From NCBI RefSeq assembly GCF_027943255.1, contig NC_072892.1:29721792-29785791 (forward strand): DNA of 64,000 nucleotides, given 5' to 3'. Both the position numbers and the translations under genes were made by a program. The notes below the pieces were generated by a model. The model was not told where the DNA came from. It saw nothing but the letters and a program-made list of their open reading frames with translations, and made no database searches. This stretch comes from Anastrepha obliqua. Taxonomy: Eukaryota; Arthropoda; Insecta; Diptera; Tephritidae. Positions 30,955 through 42,710 of the stretch are shown in pieces. The number at the start of each line of letters is the position of its first letter. Within the stretch, counting starts at the first letter, position 1.

Positions 30955-30963
30955 GCATTGTTC

Positions 30964-32195
30964 ATTCCATTTTTTGGCCTACCGCTGTTTTTTTATCACA
31001 CAGCAATTTTAAGCGTAATTTATAGTGAAGCGGTATAAAAATTTAAATTTATTTTGGTCATCTGATATTTTTCGCTATCTGAATACTAAAAACGATCAAT
31101 GCACAAGAACTTATTCATAGGAAAAGTGAATGTGCCGAAAATGTCGAATCGGACTTTACTGACTTTTTGTGCCTGTAGTAGATATTTATTGGCAATAATA
31201 TTTACATTTACATTGGTGCGAATTTCTTAAACAAAAATTGTAAGGCAATGGTCCTAAATTTGTAGCGATGTTCCATCTAACTTAATAATAATTACTTAAT
31301 GTTAGTGCCTTTCGTAATGTAGTTTAATTATTCATAATTTCAAATAAATAAATTACTTAGTGGCTCAAGCCAGTTGAGATATCAAAGGAAGACACATAAA
31401 AAAAATCAGAGATCAATGCAATAAAGAAAGGATTTTGTTTTCTGGATGTTAGAAGTAAAATAAAAATGAAATTATTTGCTGTTTTACTACAAACAAATGC
31501 ATGGAAAAACCAGGAACTAGACATTTTTGATAGACATCTTTGACTATTATAAAATATAATAATAATCCGTGCCTTTCGAAGGTAGATCTATTAATAAATT
31601 CTAAGTTTACACAATTCTTACAACTAAGTTAACAAATATGAGCTTCAAAAGTAATAGAGAGAGTCAAAATGTAGATTGTTGTTGTTGTTATGTACCAAAG
31701 GTAACAAAGAGAAGGGACTAGCTTAGATAATGTCATTCAAGAAAAGATCAGTGAGTAAGAGGCAAATTAAGAAACGTGAGGAAAATATGAGCGAATACGA
31801 GTATAAGTAGGAGAGGTAAGGAGAGAATAGTAAGGAAGTGTATGTTGTTGGTAGTGGAGGCATGGGTATGTCAGTGTTTTTCTAATTCACAAAATTGTAA
31901 AATAACTCGTCGTAAATGCAGCAGAAACTCGATTCCTGCACGTACTCGATACATTTTTTGTTTTGTTTTTTCATCGCGTACTCACTACTTGCGACGTTTG
32001 AAAAATTATTACCTCAATACTTGCAACATTTTTTGATTTGATTTTTTTTTTTTTGGCTCCTTTTACGTAATATTTTTGAGAATAGGTACAGTTCGGGAAA
32101 GTCATTCTGGCAATGGCATTTTTTGAATTGAATCAGCTGAATCAATGGATGCATTTCCTGACGAAATGACAGTTTTGCGTTGACTTTCGCATTGT
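30964..32195. other. no gene recognised
   Basis: AT-rich. A short (GTT)n lies at 31678-31691 and purine-rich repeats at 31730-31850. Confidence 0.45.
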
Positions 32196-32199
32196 GTCG

Positions 32200-32740
32200 C
32201 CATGGCCATGGCAAAGAGAAAATTTACGCTGCCTACAAAAGCTGATATTATGAATAAATTAAATGCGGGAATTTCCATTAATGCATTGGCTAAAAACTTT
32301 CACGTGCATAGAGCAACAATAACTTGTATTAAAAAAATGAAAAGTACATAAAGAAGTTTGTTACGCGATCTGAATCCGGTCCGGGTAAAGGGAAAACTCT
32401 TAAGACTTCTGATTTTCCAAAAATAGAAAAGACGTTGTTTAATTGGTTTGCTGATTCAAGGGTCAAGAAACTCCCAATTACAAGAAACTCCCAATTACAT
32501 GCTAAAAGAAAAAGCCAAGTTGTTACATGCCAAAATTCAGATAAGCCTGGAGGCTTCCACGCTGGGAATGATTGGGTGGCAAACTCTTAAAAGTGGTGAG
32601 GTATGAAATACGATGGCCAAAATTTTCAAATAAAAGGGACTCCATCAATTATGGATTTAAGTTTGACAAAAGAGCAGATGTACAAAGCTGCTGAGTTTGG
32701 CTTATTTTGGAAGCTCTTACCCAAACCAAAATTTTTTTAA
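32200..32740 (+). mobile_element. pogo/Tigger-like transposase remnant (CENP-B HTH region)
   Basis: The plus strand begins MAMAKRKFTLPTKADIMNKL, NAGISINALAKNFHVHRATI, then a stop. Other frames continue with TESGPGKGKTLKTSDFPKIE, FNWFADSRVKKLPIT, and MLKEKAKLLHAKIQ. This is the double HTH (psq plus CENP-B) DNA-binding region of pogo/Tigger transposases. A 15-bp segment (AAACTCCCAATTACA) is tandemly duplicated at 32468-32498. The catalytic domain is missing or unrecognisable. Confidence 0.75.
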
Positions 32741-32744
32741 TTTG

Positions 32745-33180
32745 AAATGAAACTTATCGCTTTGAACGGTATTTAATTTGTATAAAAGAAACAAATAAAC
32801 TTGAATTGGTATTAGTAAAAAAAACTAATATATTTTAATTTATATGGCAAAAAAACTTCAGTTCTTGCGACAACCCCGAAACATGCACCGAGCCCGGCAT
32901 TCTTTACGTGTAAGAATTAAGTTTCTACTGTACTTACTACTAGAACTGGGTTGCTTCTAAAAATATTAAAATTTTACTAAAGTTTACTAACCCTTTGCGC
33001 TCTCAAATTTTTTTCCGTCTATTACCAGCTACTCGTAGCAATTTCAATAAAAAACTTTTTAAGCATACAAGCAAATGATATACGCATTAAAAGAAATGTC
33101 ATTGTTGCATGTCGTTGTTTTTGCAATTATTAATGTGTGTGAATAAAAAAAAATTAAAAATAGAAATTAAAAATTTTTAT
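32745..33180. other. AT-rich, no gene recognised
   Basis: No motif recognised. Confidence 0.5.
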
Positions 33181-33181
33181 A

Positions 33182-33551
33182 AAGGGTGGTTAAGTTTCAA
33201 GGGCCGGTGTTTATTTTGAATAAAATATAATTTTTTTAGGAAATTATTGTCACTTCTCTTTATTATGATAATATGAATTAAGTATGGAACAAAATATCGG
33301 TCAAATGGCCGCCGCGGCCTCGGCGGCATACCTCCATCCGATGGTCCAAATTTTCAATGACGCTGAGGCATAATTGAGGTTCTATGCCGTTAATGTGACG
33401 AATTATCTCATCCTTTAGCTCTTGAATTGTTGCTGGCTTATCGACGTACACCTTTTCTTTCAAATAACCCCAAAGAAGGAAGTCCAACGGTGTTGTTGAC
33501 GTTTAGGTGTGGTTCACATTCAACATCAGGCCTTGAAATTTAACCACCCTT
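33182..33551 (-). mobile_element. M1 family deletion-derivative transposon, copy 2
   Basis: Termini AAGGGTGGTTAAGTTTCAAG (left) and AAGGGTGGTTAAATTTCAAG (right, minus strand) are flanked by TA. The minus strand codes LWGYLKEKVYVDKPATIQEL, KDEIIRHINGIEPQLCLSV, IENLDHRMEVCRRGRGGHL, TDILFHT without interruption (ending ~33278), the C-terminal ~70 residues of the transposase. Just inside the right terminus is GTGAACCACACCTAAACGTC, as in copy 3, marking a shared internal deletion. An AAATTTTTAT flank is mirrored on the other side. Confidence 0.87.
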
Positions 33552-33839
33552 TATAAAAATTTTTAATTTTTTTTATATAAAAAATTTCACTTGAATTTTT
33601 ACAGTGTTTTCCTTTATTTGCCATATCGGCAGGATAAATTTGAATTAACAAAACGGATAAGAGAACTGACTTGACTTTGCTTCAACTTTCCTATCAAAAG
33701 CGTTAAATTCGAGTTTCATTTATCGTTACATAAACACAAATGTTTTTAAAAAATTGCATTCTTAATTTGTATGCAGAGTAAATGAAGTTATTATGATTTG
33801 TTTTTGTCCTTATGTTATGAACTGAAAATGAATCTGTTT

Positions 33840-34060
33840 TTATTTAAATTTTATTTTTAATTTCCTTTTTTTATTAATGAAATTTTTTTTTCTTCTTTTA
33901 ATTTTTTTTTAATTTAAATTTTATTTTTTATTTTCAATTTTTTTTTTCTAATTTTTAATTTTTTTTAATTTAAAATTTGTTTTTATTAACTTTTATTTTT
34001 TTTTAGGTTTTTTAAATTTCTAATTTGTTTAATTTTTTTTTAATTCTCATTTTAAAAGGC
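33840..34060. repeat. T/A-rich low-complexity tract
   Basis: TTTTATTT/TTTAATTT-type repeats over more than 200 bp. Confidence 0.85.
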
Positions 34061-34089
34061 TTACATGATTATAAAATTATTGAGTAAAC

Positions 34090-34215
34090 TGAAGCTAACG
34101 CAGCGCCAGCAGCAGAGGCTTTCGGCTTGCACTGAAAATTATTTGCATTGTTTCCATAGCACATCAAAACGGCGCTTTAGTGCTACTTGAGGAGTGCCAG
34201 TCCGGCACTTCAACC
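34090..34215 (+). repeat. interspersed repeat ending in the AGTGCCAGTCCGGCACT core
   Basis: GGCGCTTTAGTGCTACTTGA, GGAGTGCCAGTCCGGCACTT and CAACCATTTCACCTACC match the inverted copy at 14556. The upstream part matches 27965-28005. Confidence 0.6.
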
Positions 34216-34329
34216 ATTTCACCTACCCCATAGCAGAGTCGTCGAGTTTGAAGACAAATTTTAAATAGTTCCGCTGTGATTCCACTCGAGTGTAAAGGAT
34301 TATTTGATCTCTTTTAGGGCACTCGATTT

Positions 34330-34515
34330 TATTCGCACACTTTCGAATAGTCAGGGCAAATGAGCAACGAGTACTACATGTTTCCACGACAGTTGGTTCT
34401 ACGTTACCGAAACGGCCCGGCCTTATATCCGGTCAAGGACTGTCACTCCAGCAGCATTCCCCGTATGTAAGTATGGGAATTGTTTACGCTGCTACAACAA
34501 CAACAACAACAGCAA
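34330..34515 (+). mobile_element. non-LTR retrotransposon 3' end with CAA-rich tail
   Basis: A GC-rich block (TTCTACGTTACCGAAACGGC, CCTTATATCCGGTCAAGGAC) ends in GCTGCTACAACAACAACAAC. This is the same CTACAACAACAAC tail style that ends the Jockey-like fragment at 54893. No protein is encoded, and the 5' part is missing. Confidence 0.5.
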
Positions 34516-34519
34516 CAAG

Positions 34520-35041
34520 TACTCGCACTCCTGTTCGCTGTCCATTACTTGAAATTTTTCAAACATAAACCCGAATATATCGGAATTTTTCGAGTAATTC
34601 GAGCAATACTTTTGATTATTTTGACTTTCTTCTCAGCACATTTTTTCAGCTTTAGCTAAAGAAATGCTGATAAATAAAATTTACGAATATTTGCTTAGCT
34701 ACCCAAAATGTTCGAAAGCGCGAAAATTTCGAACAAACATTTGAGCAGTTGAGCGCGTATCAAGTTACTCGCACTGCCGATGCCCGTGCACCTGGAGCTC
34801 TAATCCCGGTGAATATGCTCTTCAAATCCTCAATCCTCAAAATACAGAATTATTTGAATTTATTTTCACGATACTAAGCGAAGGCTCATTACATTTTATA
34901 TTCGATTTATTATTAAAATTCGTAGCTAGTCTCAAAGTAATTTGCATGAACAACTTTTGTATTGAAATCAATGAATAATCTTATAAAAAATCTTTAAAAA
35001 ATCGTATGAGTAAAACATGCGAAGGTTGCTGGAAAACCTAA
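34520..35041. other. AT-rich, no gene recognised
   Basis: No motif recognised. Confidence 0.45.
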
Positions 35042-35044
35042 TTT

Positions 35045-35195
35045 TTTGATTTCAGACTCTTTTAATAAAACTTTCGTACAATTTTTATTGAACTATTTTT
35101 GGTTATAGCCAAAGCACATTGAAGACTCTTTTGATACATTTTTGGCAAATATTTTATTGAATTATTTTTTGTTATGACCAAAGCACTTCAAGGTC
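35045..35195. repeat. two-copy tandem repeat, ~75-bp unit
   Basis: The units begin GACTCTTTTAATAAAAC (35053) and GACTCTTTTGATACATTT (35124) and both contain a GAAxTATTTTTxGTTATxxCC segment followed by AAAGCAC. They are diverged. Confidence 0.65.
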
Positions 35196-35199
35196 CTTC

Positions 35200-36470
35200 A
35201 ATGCAGACTAACAATAGAGCAGCTGATTTGACTTTTTTCTATTTATTTGGTGTCTAAATTGTCAAATTTAGTTCCAATTACTTTAAACTTTCAACCTTTG
35301 TTCAAAAGCAAAAACAAAATGCACTGCTCTTGTTGTTTTTGCTCCCTGCACTTTTGCTCTGCTATGTCACATTGTAAAGTAAATGAAAAGTAATTAAAAA
35401 AATAAGAAAGAGGCATAACTCGAAAAAGGGTGTATGTTCAATAATCGTTTGCCACAATGCATTTCGAATATCACAACATAACTAAAATAATATAAAATGC
35501 TTGCCAATTGCAGCGCAGCGTCATTCGTAGCACAAAAGAGCCCTAACTGTTTTTTTTTTTGTTTTTTTTTTTTTTTGATAATTTGCATAATAATATTTTG
35601 TTCTTTAAATTGAGGTAAATTTTTTTAAATTAGAAGTTCCTTGTCTTGACCAAAAATTAAGAAATTTTGAGTTGTGCTTTTTTTAATATCTGGCTTGCGA
35701 ATGTTAATCCTATGGCAAATTTGTAACTTTATCTATGGCAGCAAAATCGAAAAAGTGCGTATTTGGCTAAATGAATAATATCATAGTTTGGGCAAAATAT
35801 TCTACATTTCTATTTTCGTAAGTAACCGCAAGCCTAAATTTGAGATTTTTTCTAACGAAAGGGTCTATGCCATGTGTCAAACTTTTCTACTCCCTCACCG
35901 CATTTCTTTTCAAGATCACGTGGTCGCAAAAATTGTGTCACTAAAATATGGATGTACATATATACTTTCAAGAGGAAAAAGAAAACAAAAAACATCGCAT
36001 TTGCTCAATACATAAAAAATGTCTTCTCCTTACAAATTCTAATTCTAAAAAGGGGCATGAATTTCCTTCCCCGTTTTTATTTTAGAAAAAAAAACGGCAT
36101 CTAAGGCTGCATCCAAGCAAATTAATATATCAAGATAAAGATTAAAATATCTAAAAAAAAAAACAGCTCGTACGCAAATGAGTTGCCTTCGACAATGCCC
36201 TGAGACACTGAGCAGAAATAACGCTGGATTCATGCTGAAGACAAACAACCACCAAATGTTGTAAGTAATGTAAGTAAAAACTCTTTTGCCATAGAGCAAA
36301 ATGAGAGAAGTTATTTATTTCTTCGCCTGAGTTTAAGTATTTCTCCAGTAGATTCAGAAGCCAAGACCGTCAACGTGCACATAACGTATAAGTATATAAG
36401 GCACAGCTAGAAGGTGGGTATATGATTTGCTACCCGTGGAAGGCAAATTCATCTCAAACCAAGCACCTTC
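35200..36470. other. AT-rich, no gene recognised
   Basis: Poly-T lies at 35549-35576. A TATATAAGG at 36394 could be a TATA box, but no start site or frame supports it. Confidence 0.4.
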
Positions 36471-39400
36471 TATCAAACACCTAAACCAAGCACCCACAGG
36501 CTGCCAACAAAATACATGCATGTGCATATATATTTACAAAGGGTGCAAAAGGCTACATGTCGCATACACACACATACATCGAAGTATGTAAAAATGCCTG
36601 AGCGGTGCTCCAATGTTCGTACCATATTGCGTGATGCGCTCTCTCTAACGAACTTAGCAAGCTTAACGCTGAGCGCATACCAAAATAAATATTCGACATG
36701 TATGAGTACTCTGGCACACGTACATAGGTACATAGATATTATATAGTCTATTTTGTACTCTTGCTCTCTTATGCGCGCGCATTGTCGATGCAGATGCCGC
36801 ATTTACGCCCCCTCTCCCACGAGGGTGGTATGCGTTTTGAACTAGGGGGATGTAGAGTAAAAGAGGGGATGTAGTGTAGAAGAGGTGGTGGTGCCTACCC
36901 GCCTCAGCATCACTATTGAAGTCCTCTTCATGCCGCACTAAACAATACCGCTGCTTTCATCATTTCTACTGCAGCGCGGGGCAAATTCACTCACGCGGCG
37001 AATGCGCGACCTTTTCCTTCGATTTTCTGACACTTTTTCGCTACTTTCCGCCGGCCTGTTTTCGTCCCACTCCAATTCGCTCTTCCGCCACTCTCTGTTG
37101 TTTTACCGACATCTATGCACTTTCATACATTCACACACACACACGCACACATGTACAGATATGCCTATATGCATGTCTGGACACATTTGTGCCCGCATGT
37201 ATGCTGCAAACAATTTTTTGCGTTCGCGCGCGGCATCGATGGCGTCGCCGCGGCCTATACGCGCCGCCAAACAACGAGGCTAACTGATTTTTTCGATTTA
37301 GTACAAAGCTTCACATCAACGTCGTCGTACAAATTTTTTTAATTTTTCGCATTTTTCAATTTCGTTTTTCTGTTGTTGTTGTCCTCTTTAACGCGCATTA
37401 ACCGGCTAAATAAAATTTAATAAAGTTGAAAAACAAAACTAAAGTTTGTACGAAATCGTGTTTAATGAGCAGAGTTTTTCGAAAACTCAAAAAGCAAAAA
37501 AAAAGAAAAAAAAAAAACAAACAAAAAACCAAACAACGTTAGTTCCACATTTAAGCTCAGAAATCAAAAAGAAAAGACAGTTCAACAAATTTCAATGCAT
37601 AAAAATAAACAAAAAAAAATATTTTCAAAATACAAATTATAAAGTATGGCGTTGAAGCAAATGCGTAGTGCAATAGGTGCGATATATCACGGACAAAAAA
37701 TCTATTGCTTGAATAAAGGAAAACTACTCCTGCAAGTGTAGTAGCTGATAACAACGAAATACCAAAGAATATAGGTTCAACAATGGTAAGGATGGAGTGA
37801 CATCTTCAAACTATCTACACACAACTTGCTTCAGTTATCTGCCTAAAACGGCGAAAAACTTGCCCCGCCAACGCCAAGGCTTTTTGAGTGACTTGTGCTT
37901 GCCATCCACTCAAAAGCCAGTTGTAAAGGAGCTGCACTGAAGAAACTAACAGCAGCCGTCCACATGCACACATACAAAGACAAGTCCATACCTCTGTTTG
38001 TACACCCGGCAGATGACGCAGCCCGTAACCCCTTATCTGTTCAATTACCTCTAAGACAACTTTACTCAACGCAACTCAGTTCAGTCGAATGGAAAGTAAC
38101 TCACTATGCAAGCATTTCCACCACTGCACAGGCTACACTGGCTATACAGGCTTCACATGCTTGACAGCTTGCTTAGCATGAGAGCGCTCAGTATTTAGAT
38201 CGCCTGAGATACCATCTCAACAACTTCAACCGTCCTGTATGAATTGCTTTCTGGCTTGCTGCTACTCGTCTCTTCGCACTCACTCACAGTCATGAAATAA
38301 CAAAGTGTAGGTGTGTGTATCTGTTTCTCTACATCACCACTTTGTACTTTGTATTGGGGTTGCGTATACGTCACGCCGAAGTGCACGCTTCTTCTAGTTT
38401 ATCTTAGGCGATGTAAGCGTACGGTTGCGGTGAGTTGTACTCGTATCTGCTGTGCTGGATTTCACGTTTGCGGCCACCACCCCACTGCCATTGCTCGACA
38501 AACCACCTTATTTTAGGCAAGTGCGGTTCTTGCATCTTTTTCTTCATCATTAACGAAGTCAAAACGAAATGAAACACACAACAACAAAAGCCTGCATTTG
38601 AACGCATAAATATATATATTTGTATGCTCTCGATTGAGTAAGAGACTGTGTTACTCTTGTGTATTTGTGTGAGTTCATCTCATTTTGTGTGCATGTTGAT
38701 GTGGATGTTGGCGTTGGAATCAACTTTCATGGCCGTATGGGGGTGGCTAGTCTCTCTTTCGTAATATTCAAAATTTACCTATTTAAATAATATATTTAAT
38801 ATACTCGTACATTAGAATATGCGATGACGGATGAATGTGTGTGTGCGTGCATGTGAGTGTGAAAAACGGAGATGTTACTTCTCAACGAAATAACGAACGG
38901 CTGCCTCCTTCTGTCGCATTTGTTTATGCCTTTGTGTTCGTGCATGTGGTCGAATTCGAAGAAAGTGTAACAAACTCACTCTGAAACATTTACTCCTGAT
39001 CCATTATTGCCTCCTTTCTGAGAATTAGGAAAGGAGTAGATATCTGGCAAAACTTGTTTTATGCGCGTGCGGTGATTTCATATCTTCTGTTTATGCTCAT
39101 CCTCAATGCTCATTTTCTTAGCATACCTGCTGGCCTCTGCATCCGGCATGGCCTTTGGCTTAACTTATTCCTTGTCGTCGCCCAAGTTATCTATTTGTGT
39201 TTAGAAGGTAGAATACGGCAATTTGACTTTCACAACGCATTCTAAAGTTCAGTTCATTTTTAGTCTCTCATGCTGTAGTGAGTGTGTGGCTAGCTCGAAA
39301 TTTTCCTTCGACTACAAAATATTACCGAAATAACGACATTTAAAATACATACAAACATATATTTAATCAATTTGAAATTCAACGAGTCGCGTGCGTCATT

Positions 39401-41375
39401 TGTAGTGACTATAAAAAAATGCAATAAAATTCAACACAAACAATAGTTTTTGACACACGCAACTAAACAAAAATTTAGACGCGAAAACTGCACTTAGTTC
39501 GCGCTTAATAACTATCGAATGGTAAATGAAATGAAGCACCGAGAATTTAAAATTTCGTAACTTTTTCCATAAGCAACAAATTCATATTCTTCGATGCTTG
39601 TGAAACATCGTGAACGCGCTCAAAACCGCTAGTGTAAACAAAGTAGAGATAGCGAATCAGCGTGCGAGCTGTCCTCGAAGTGAGCAAACTTCTGCTTGTG
39701 GTAGTTTTCCCCTTCCATTGCATGCCATGACCGCAGCCAACAGCCTTTTCACCGACCAGCAACTGGACCAACTCCGCCAGCTTCCAAGCGCGCTTTCAAA
39801 TTCAACGCTAGGCTGCTAAACACTCTCGGTTACACTGCAGCCGTGCACACAGGCACAAATATGTATGTGTATATGCGCTATGTATTTGTTGGAAGAGTAA
39901 ACTTGCTTTGCTCCCGAAGAAGCACATTAAGGCATTAGCTCTAAATGGCGCTCTTTAGCGGCATCGCCAGCAACAGATTTAATGTCACACAAGGGCATGG
40001 CATGGCTGCAAGGGACACCTTGGCGCATGGTGCTGCGAGAGGAATTGAAAATTCAAGATGGGTCAGCGCTAAAAAGGAAGAAAGTAGAGTATATGAAAAG
40101 CTGAAGAAGTAATTCGTTCATGTTAGCCCGAGGTGGATCTAGCGCTTACCGTTGGGTCATGGTAGTAGTTGGTTGGCTGATTATCTCTGCGTCTTCCTTC
40201 CCCCATATCGTCCATAACTTTCTTAGCTTCTGCGCCCAATTTCTGTTTCTCGGCTACTCGCCTTTTCGCCTGCTTTTGCAAGCAAGTACACAGTATGCTG
40301 CTGACTTTTTTCCTCATGCATACATATTTAGTTTGGTGAGCTTGAATAAGTTGGGCTTTCAGATAAAAGGCCCCACCAGTTATCTCGTCGAGCAGCAATA
40401 AGCGAGCGCACATAATATATACATACATAAATATATAACATTTATACGTATATATGTATGTATGTTAACTTATAAACATAGATCAAATAAAGCAGCGCTG
40501 CGCATTAGTCTTCAATGAGCGCTGCTTATACATACAAACATACATACATACACGAATTTGTAAGTGTTATGTGTGGGCGTTTTGTAAGAGCATAAGACTA
40601 AAGGGGATAACACGAAATTCGTTGCTATGAGTGGGGGACGTACGGCCAAAATAATGAACGGAGGGAAATTTGCCTGGTCGGTTGGTAACTGCATACTTCA
40701 AGGCATTCGCTCGGCAGACGGTCGTTCGTGCTGCGCATTCGGCCTGTACAAACCTTCGGCCGGTAGTTTTGTTCGTTTGGCCACTTGGATTCTGTGCCCC
40801 TTCAACCGTACCGCATTCGGTCTCCCCACTTTTTGTTCATTCTACACTTAATTTATTTTTGTATTATTCTATTCCACCGTTGCTGCTTGGCATTTCCTAC
40901 AGCTATTCTTTTGCATCTGCTTCACATTTGCTTCTGTGCTTCTGTGCTTCTGCTTGGACTTAGCCTTTTGCTTTTGCTTCTTCTTCTTCTTATTTTTCTA
41001 CTACTTCCTTTGCAATGCCGAAGGGAAGATGCAACAGCAAGGGAAATTTTTATACATTATAGAAAATGTGGAATTTGTTATGAGTCGCTCGCCTCATCGC
41101 CTCATCGCATTGGAGATACTGAGTGAATTCAGTGAAATGCGAGGGTGGGGAAGGTCCAATCTGGTCGGCCGGTTAAGCAGCCACTCGCTACTTATCTTTG
41201 GGTGAGTGGGCACTGCTCGTCCAAGTGTACTTACAAGTGTGTGCGTTTGTATGCGTCCCAGGATGTATGTCTTCGACCATACTGAGCGCTTGCTGGCTGC
41301 CTTGACTTGCCTCTGAGTTTAGTATGACAGTGCGACTCCTTCGGCGGTGTTTAGTTATAAAATATTTGTGTGCAA
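36470..41375. other. element-poor, unique-looking region
   Basis: Composition is more balanced here (notably 36780-37300, 37850-38500, 39600-40350). No transposon fragments were recognised over almost 5 kb, which contrasts with the flanks. Inr-like TCAGTTCAGTC lies at 38075. No frame shows motif support; those at 40785-41126 are Leu runs in CTT/TTC repeats. Host gene regulatory or intronic DNA is the likeliest content, by inference. Confidence 0.4.
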
Positions 41376-41382
41376 ATTATAA

Positions 41383-41422
41383 TATAAAAGGACTTGGCAT
41401 GTCCTTCTTGTGAGACATTCGT
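41383..41422 (+). promoter_or_regulatory. candidate TATA/Inr core promoter
   Basis: TATAAAAG at 41383-41390 is followed 34 bp later by the initiator-like ACATTCG, with predicted start A at 41417. Downstream sequence (GTCTTGGGTCCGGCG, CGCGAGTTCG) has the look of a fly 5' leader. No downstream promoter element is obvious. If real, it drives transcription to the right, toward the donor at 42707. Confidence 0.35.
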
Positions 41423-42685
41423 CTTGGGTCCGGCGAATGCTAAGCGTACACTTGTACGTCGTCTCCAACGCGAGTTCGTTCTCAAATTTTTGTTGAGAAA
41501 AATATTTGAAACAAATTTAAAGATTAAAATTGATTATTCAAAAGAAATATTTAAATAAAATGAAACGAAATAGATATTTTTCTTAATTTATTTTCCCTCA
41601 TTAAGGTTTAAAAATCTGAGTGATTTATTTTTTTTTTTTCTGGAAAATTGTGCGAACGTTGAACGCGTAGAAACGAAAAAAAATATATACTGTTGTGTTG
41701 AATAAAACATAATAATACATCCTTATAAGCCATTCTTCCGACTATTAAATCGAGGAATACTAGGAATAACAATTTGAACAGTCTCGGAAAAACTGTTTGG
41801 TGTTTGGTAAATAAATTTTTTCAAATTGTGCGAATTAATGCCACTTAAACAGTACATTTACGAAAAGCACCTGCTAACAAAAATTATGAATAAGTGAAGT
41901 GTGATTTTATGGCCAATTTCAAGTGATGCAACTCGAAAAAGCTTTCTTTGCGAAATTTGAAATATTCTTATTTACAATTACAAAATTTACAAGGCTAGCA
42001 GATTTTTCGAAATACACGCGAAATCAATTCGAAATTAAATTCGCAATGAATTTTTTTACTAAAATGAGGCTAATGATTGAGTTCAATTTCAATATTTAGA
42101 GCTGAAGATGAAGATGAGTTTTTTATTGGAGTAATTAAATGGTGTAATAAATTATGCATTGCTGATTAATTAACACCAACAATTTTATAAAAACCTTAAA
42201 ATTATTTTTAATATTATTTGAATTAATTCATCAAATACTCGCTGCATAATAAAAGAATAAATTCTTTGACAAAATTAAACGAAAGAGTTGAAAAGCAATT
42301 CAAATTTTTAGATTTTTTTAAATTTCACTACAAAAAAAAGTGTTTAAAATAAAATTCTAGCAACTGAAAATATTCCTAATTGAACGACTCCTCGGTGCGA
42401 TTGGCAGTGAAAAATTGAAAACAAAATTTTTAAAGAGGACCTGAAGTATCTTTTGTGCCACGAAAATGCCATAAAACAATTCAAAATTTTTAACTATTTT
42501 TTTTTTTTATTTTTAATAAAAGCCGCTTAAGTTTTTACTATTTTCAAATCTTTTAAAATATTTTCAAAATTAGTTGTTCCGAAAAACTTGTATTTACAAT
42601 TCCGATATCTGCCCAAATAGCCTGGCCAAATACATACATCACACGAAAAATCCATAAAATCACATTCTCCATTTACTAAATACAG
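41418..42685 (+). other. possible AT-rich 5' leader between promoter and candidate start codon
   Basis: No coding content; poly-T at 41626-41640 and 42499-42510. It would be the untranslated part of the first exon if the promoter at 41383 and the donor at 42707 belong to one transcript. Otherwise plain intergenic DNA. Confidence 0.25.
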
Positions 42686-42706
42686 ATGTTGGTGAACTTT
42701 TCGAAT
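42686..42706 (+). CDS. candidate short coding exon (MLVNFSN)
   Basis: ATG TTG GTG AAC TTT TCG AAT is followed at once by a consensus donor GTAAGTAC (42707). The seven codons leave phase 0. The ATG is preceded by TTTACTAAATACAG, which could also serve as branch point and acceptor, making this a 21-nt internal microexon in place of the first coding exon. It joins in frame with the candidate exon at 50814-50861 (phase 0). The peptide is not recognised. Splice hexamers of this kind arise by chance about every 4 kb, so the evidence is modest. Confidence 0.22.
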
Positions 42707-42710
42707 GTAA

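Noticed and set aside
34750..34830. Possible small gene near ATGCCCGTGCACCTGGAGCTC
   Set aside because: The frame is too short and closed by stops; no start context or homology.
36473..37287. Cluster of 75-123-codon frames on both strands
   Set aside because: Frames overlap on both strands over CA/TG repeats; His/Thr/Cys-rich composition reflects CACACA tracts.
40785..41205. Hydrophobic 113- and 89-codon frames that look like membrane proteins
   Set aside because: They come from CTT/TTC/TTG repeats that translate to Leu/Phe runs in several frames at once.
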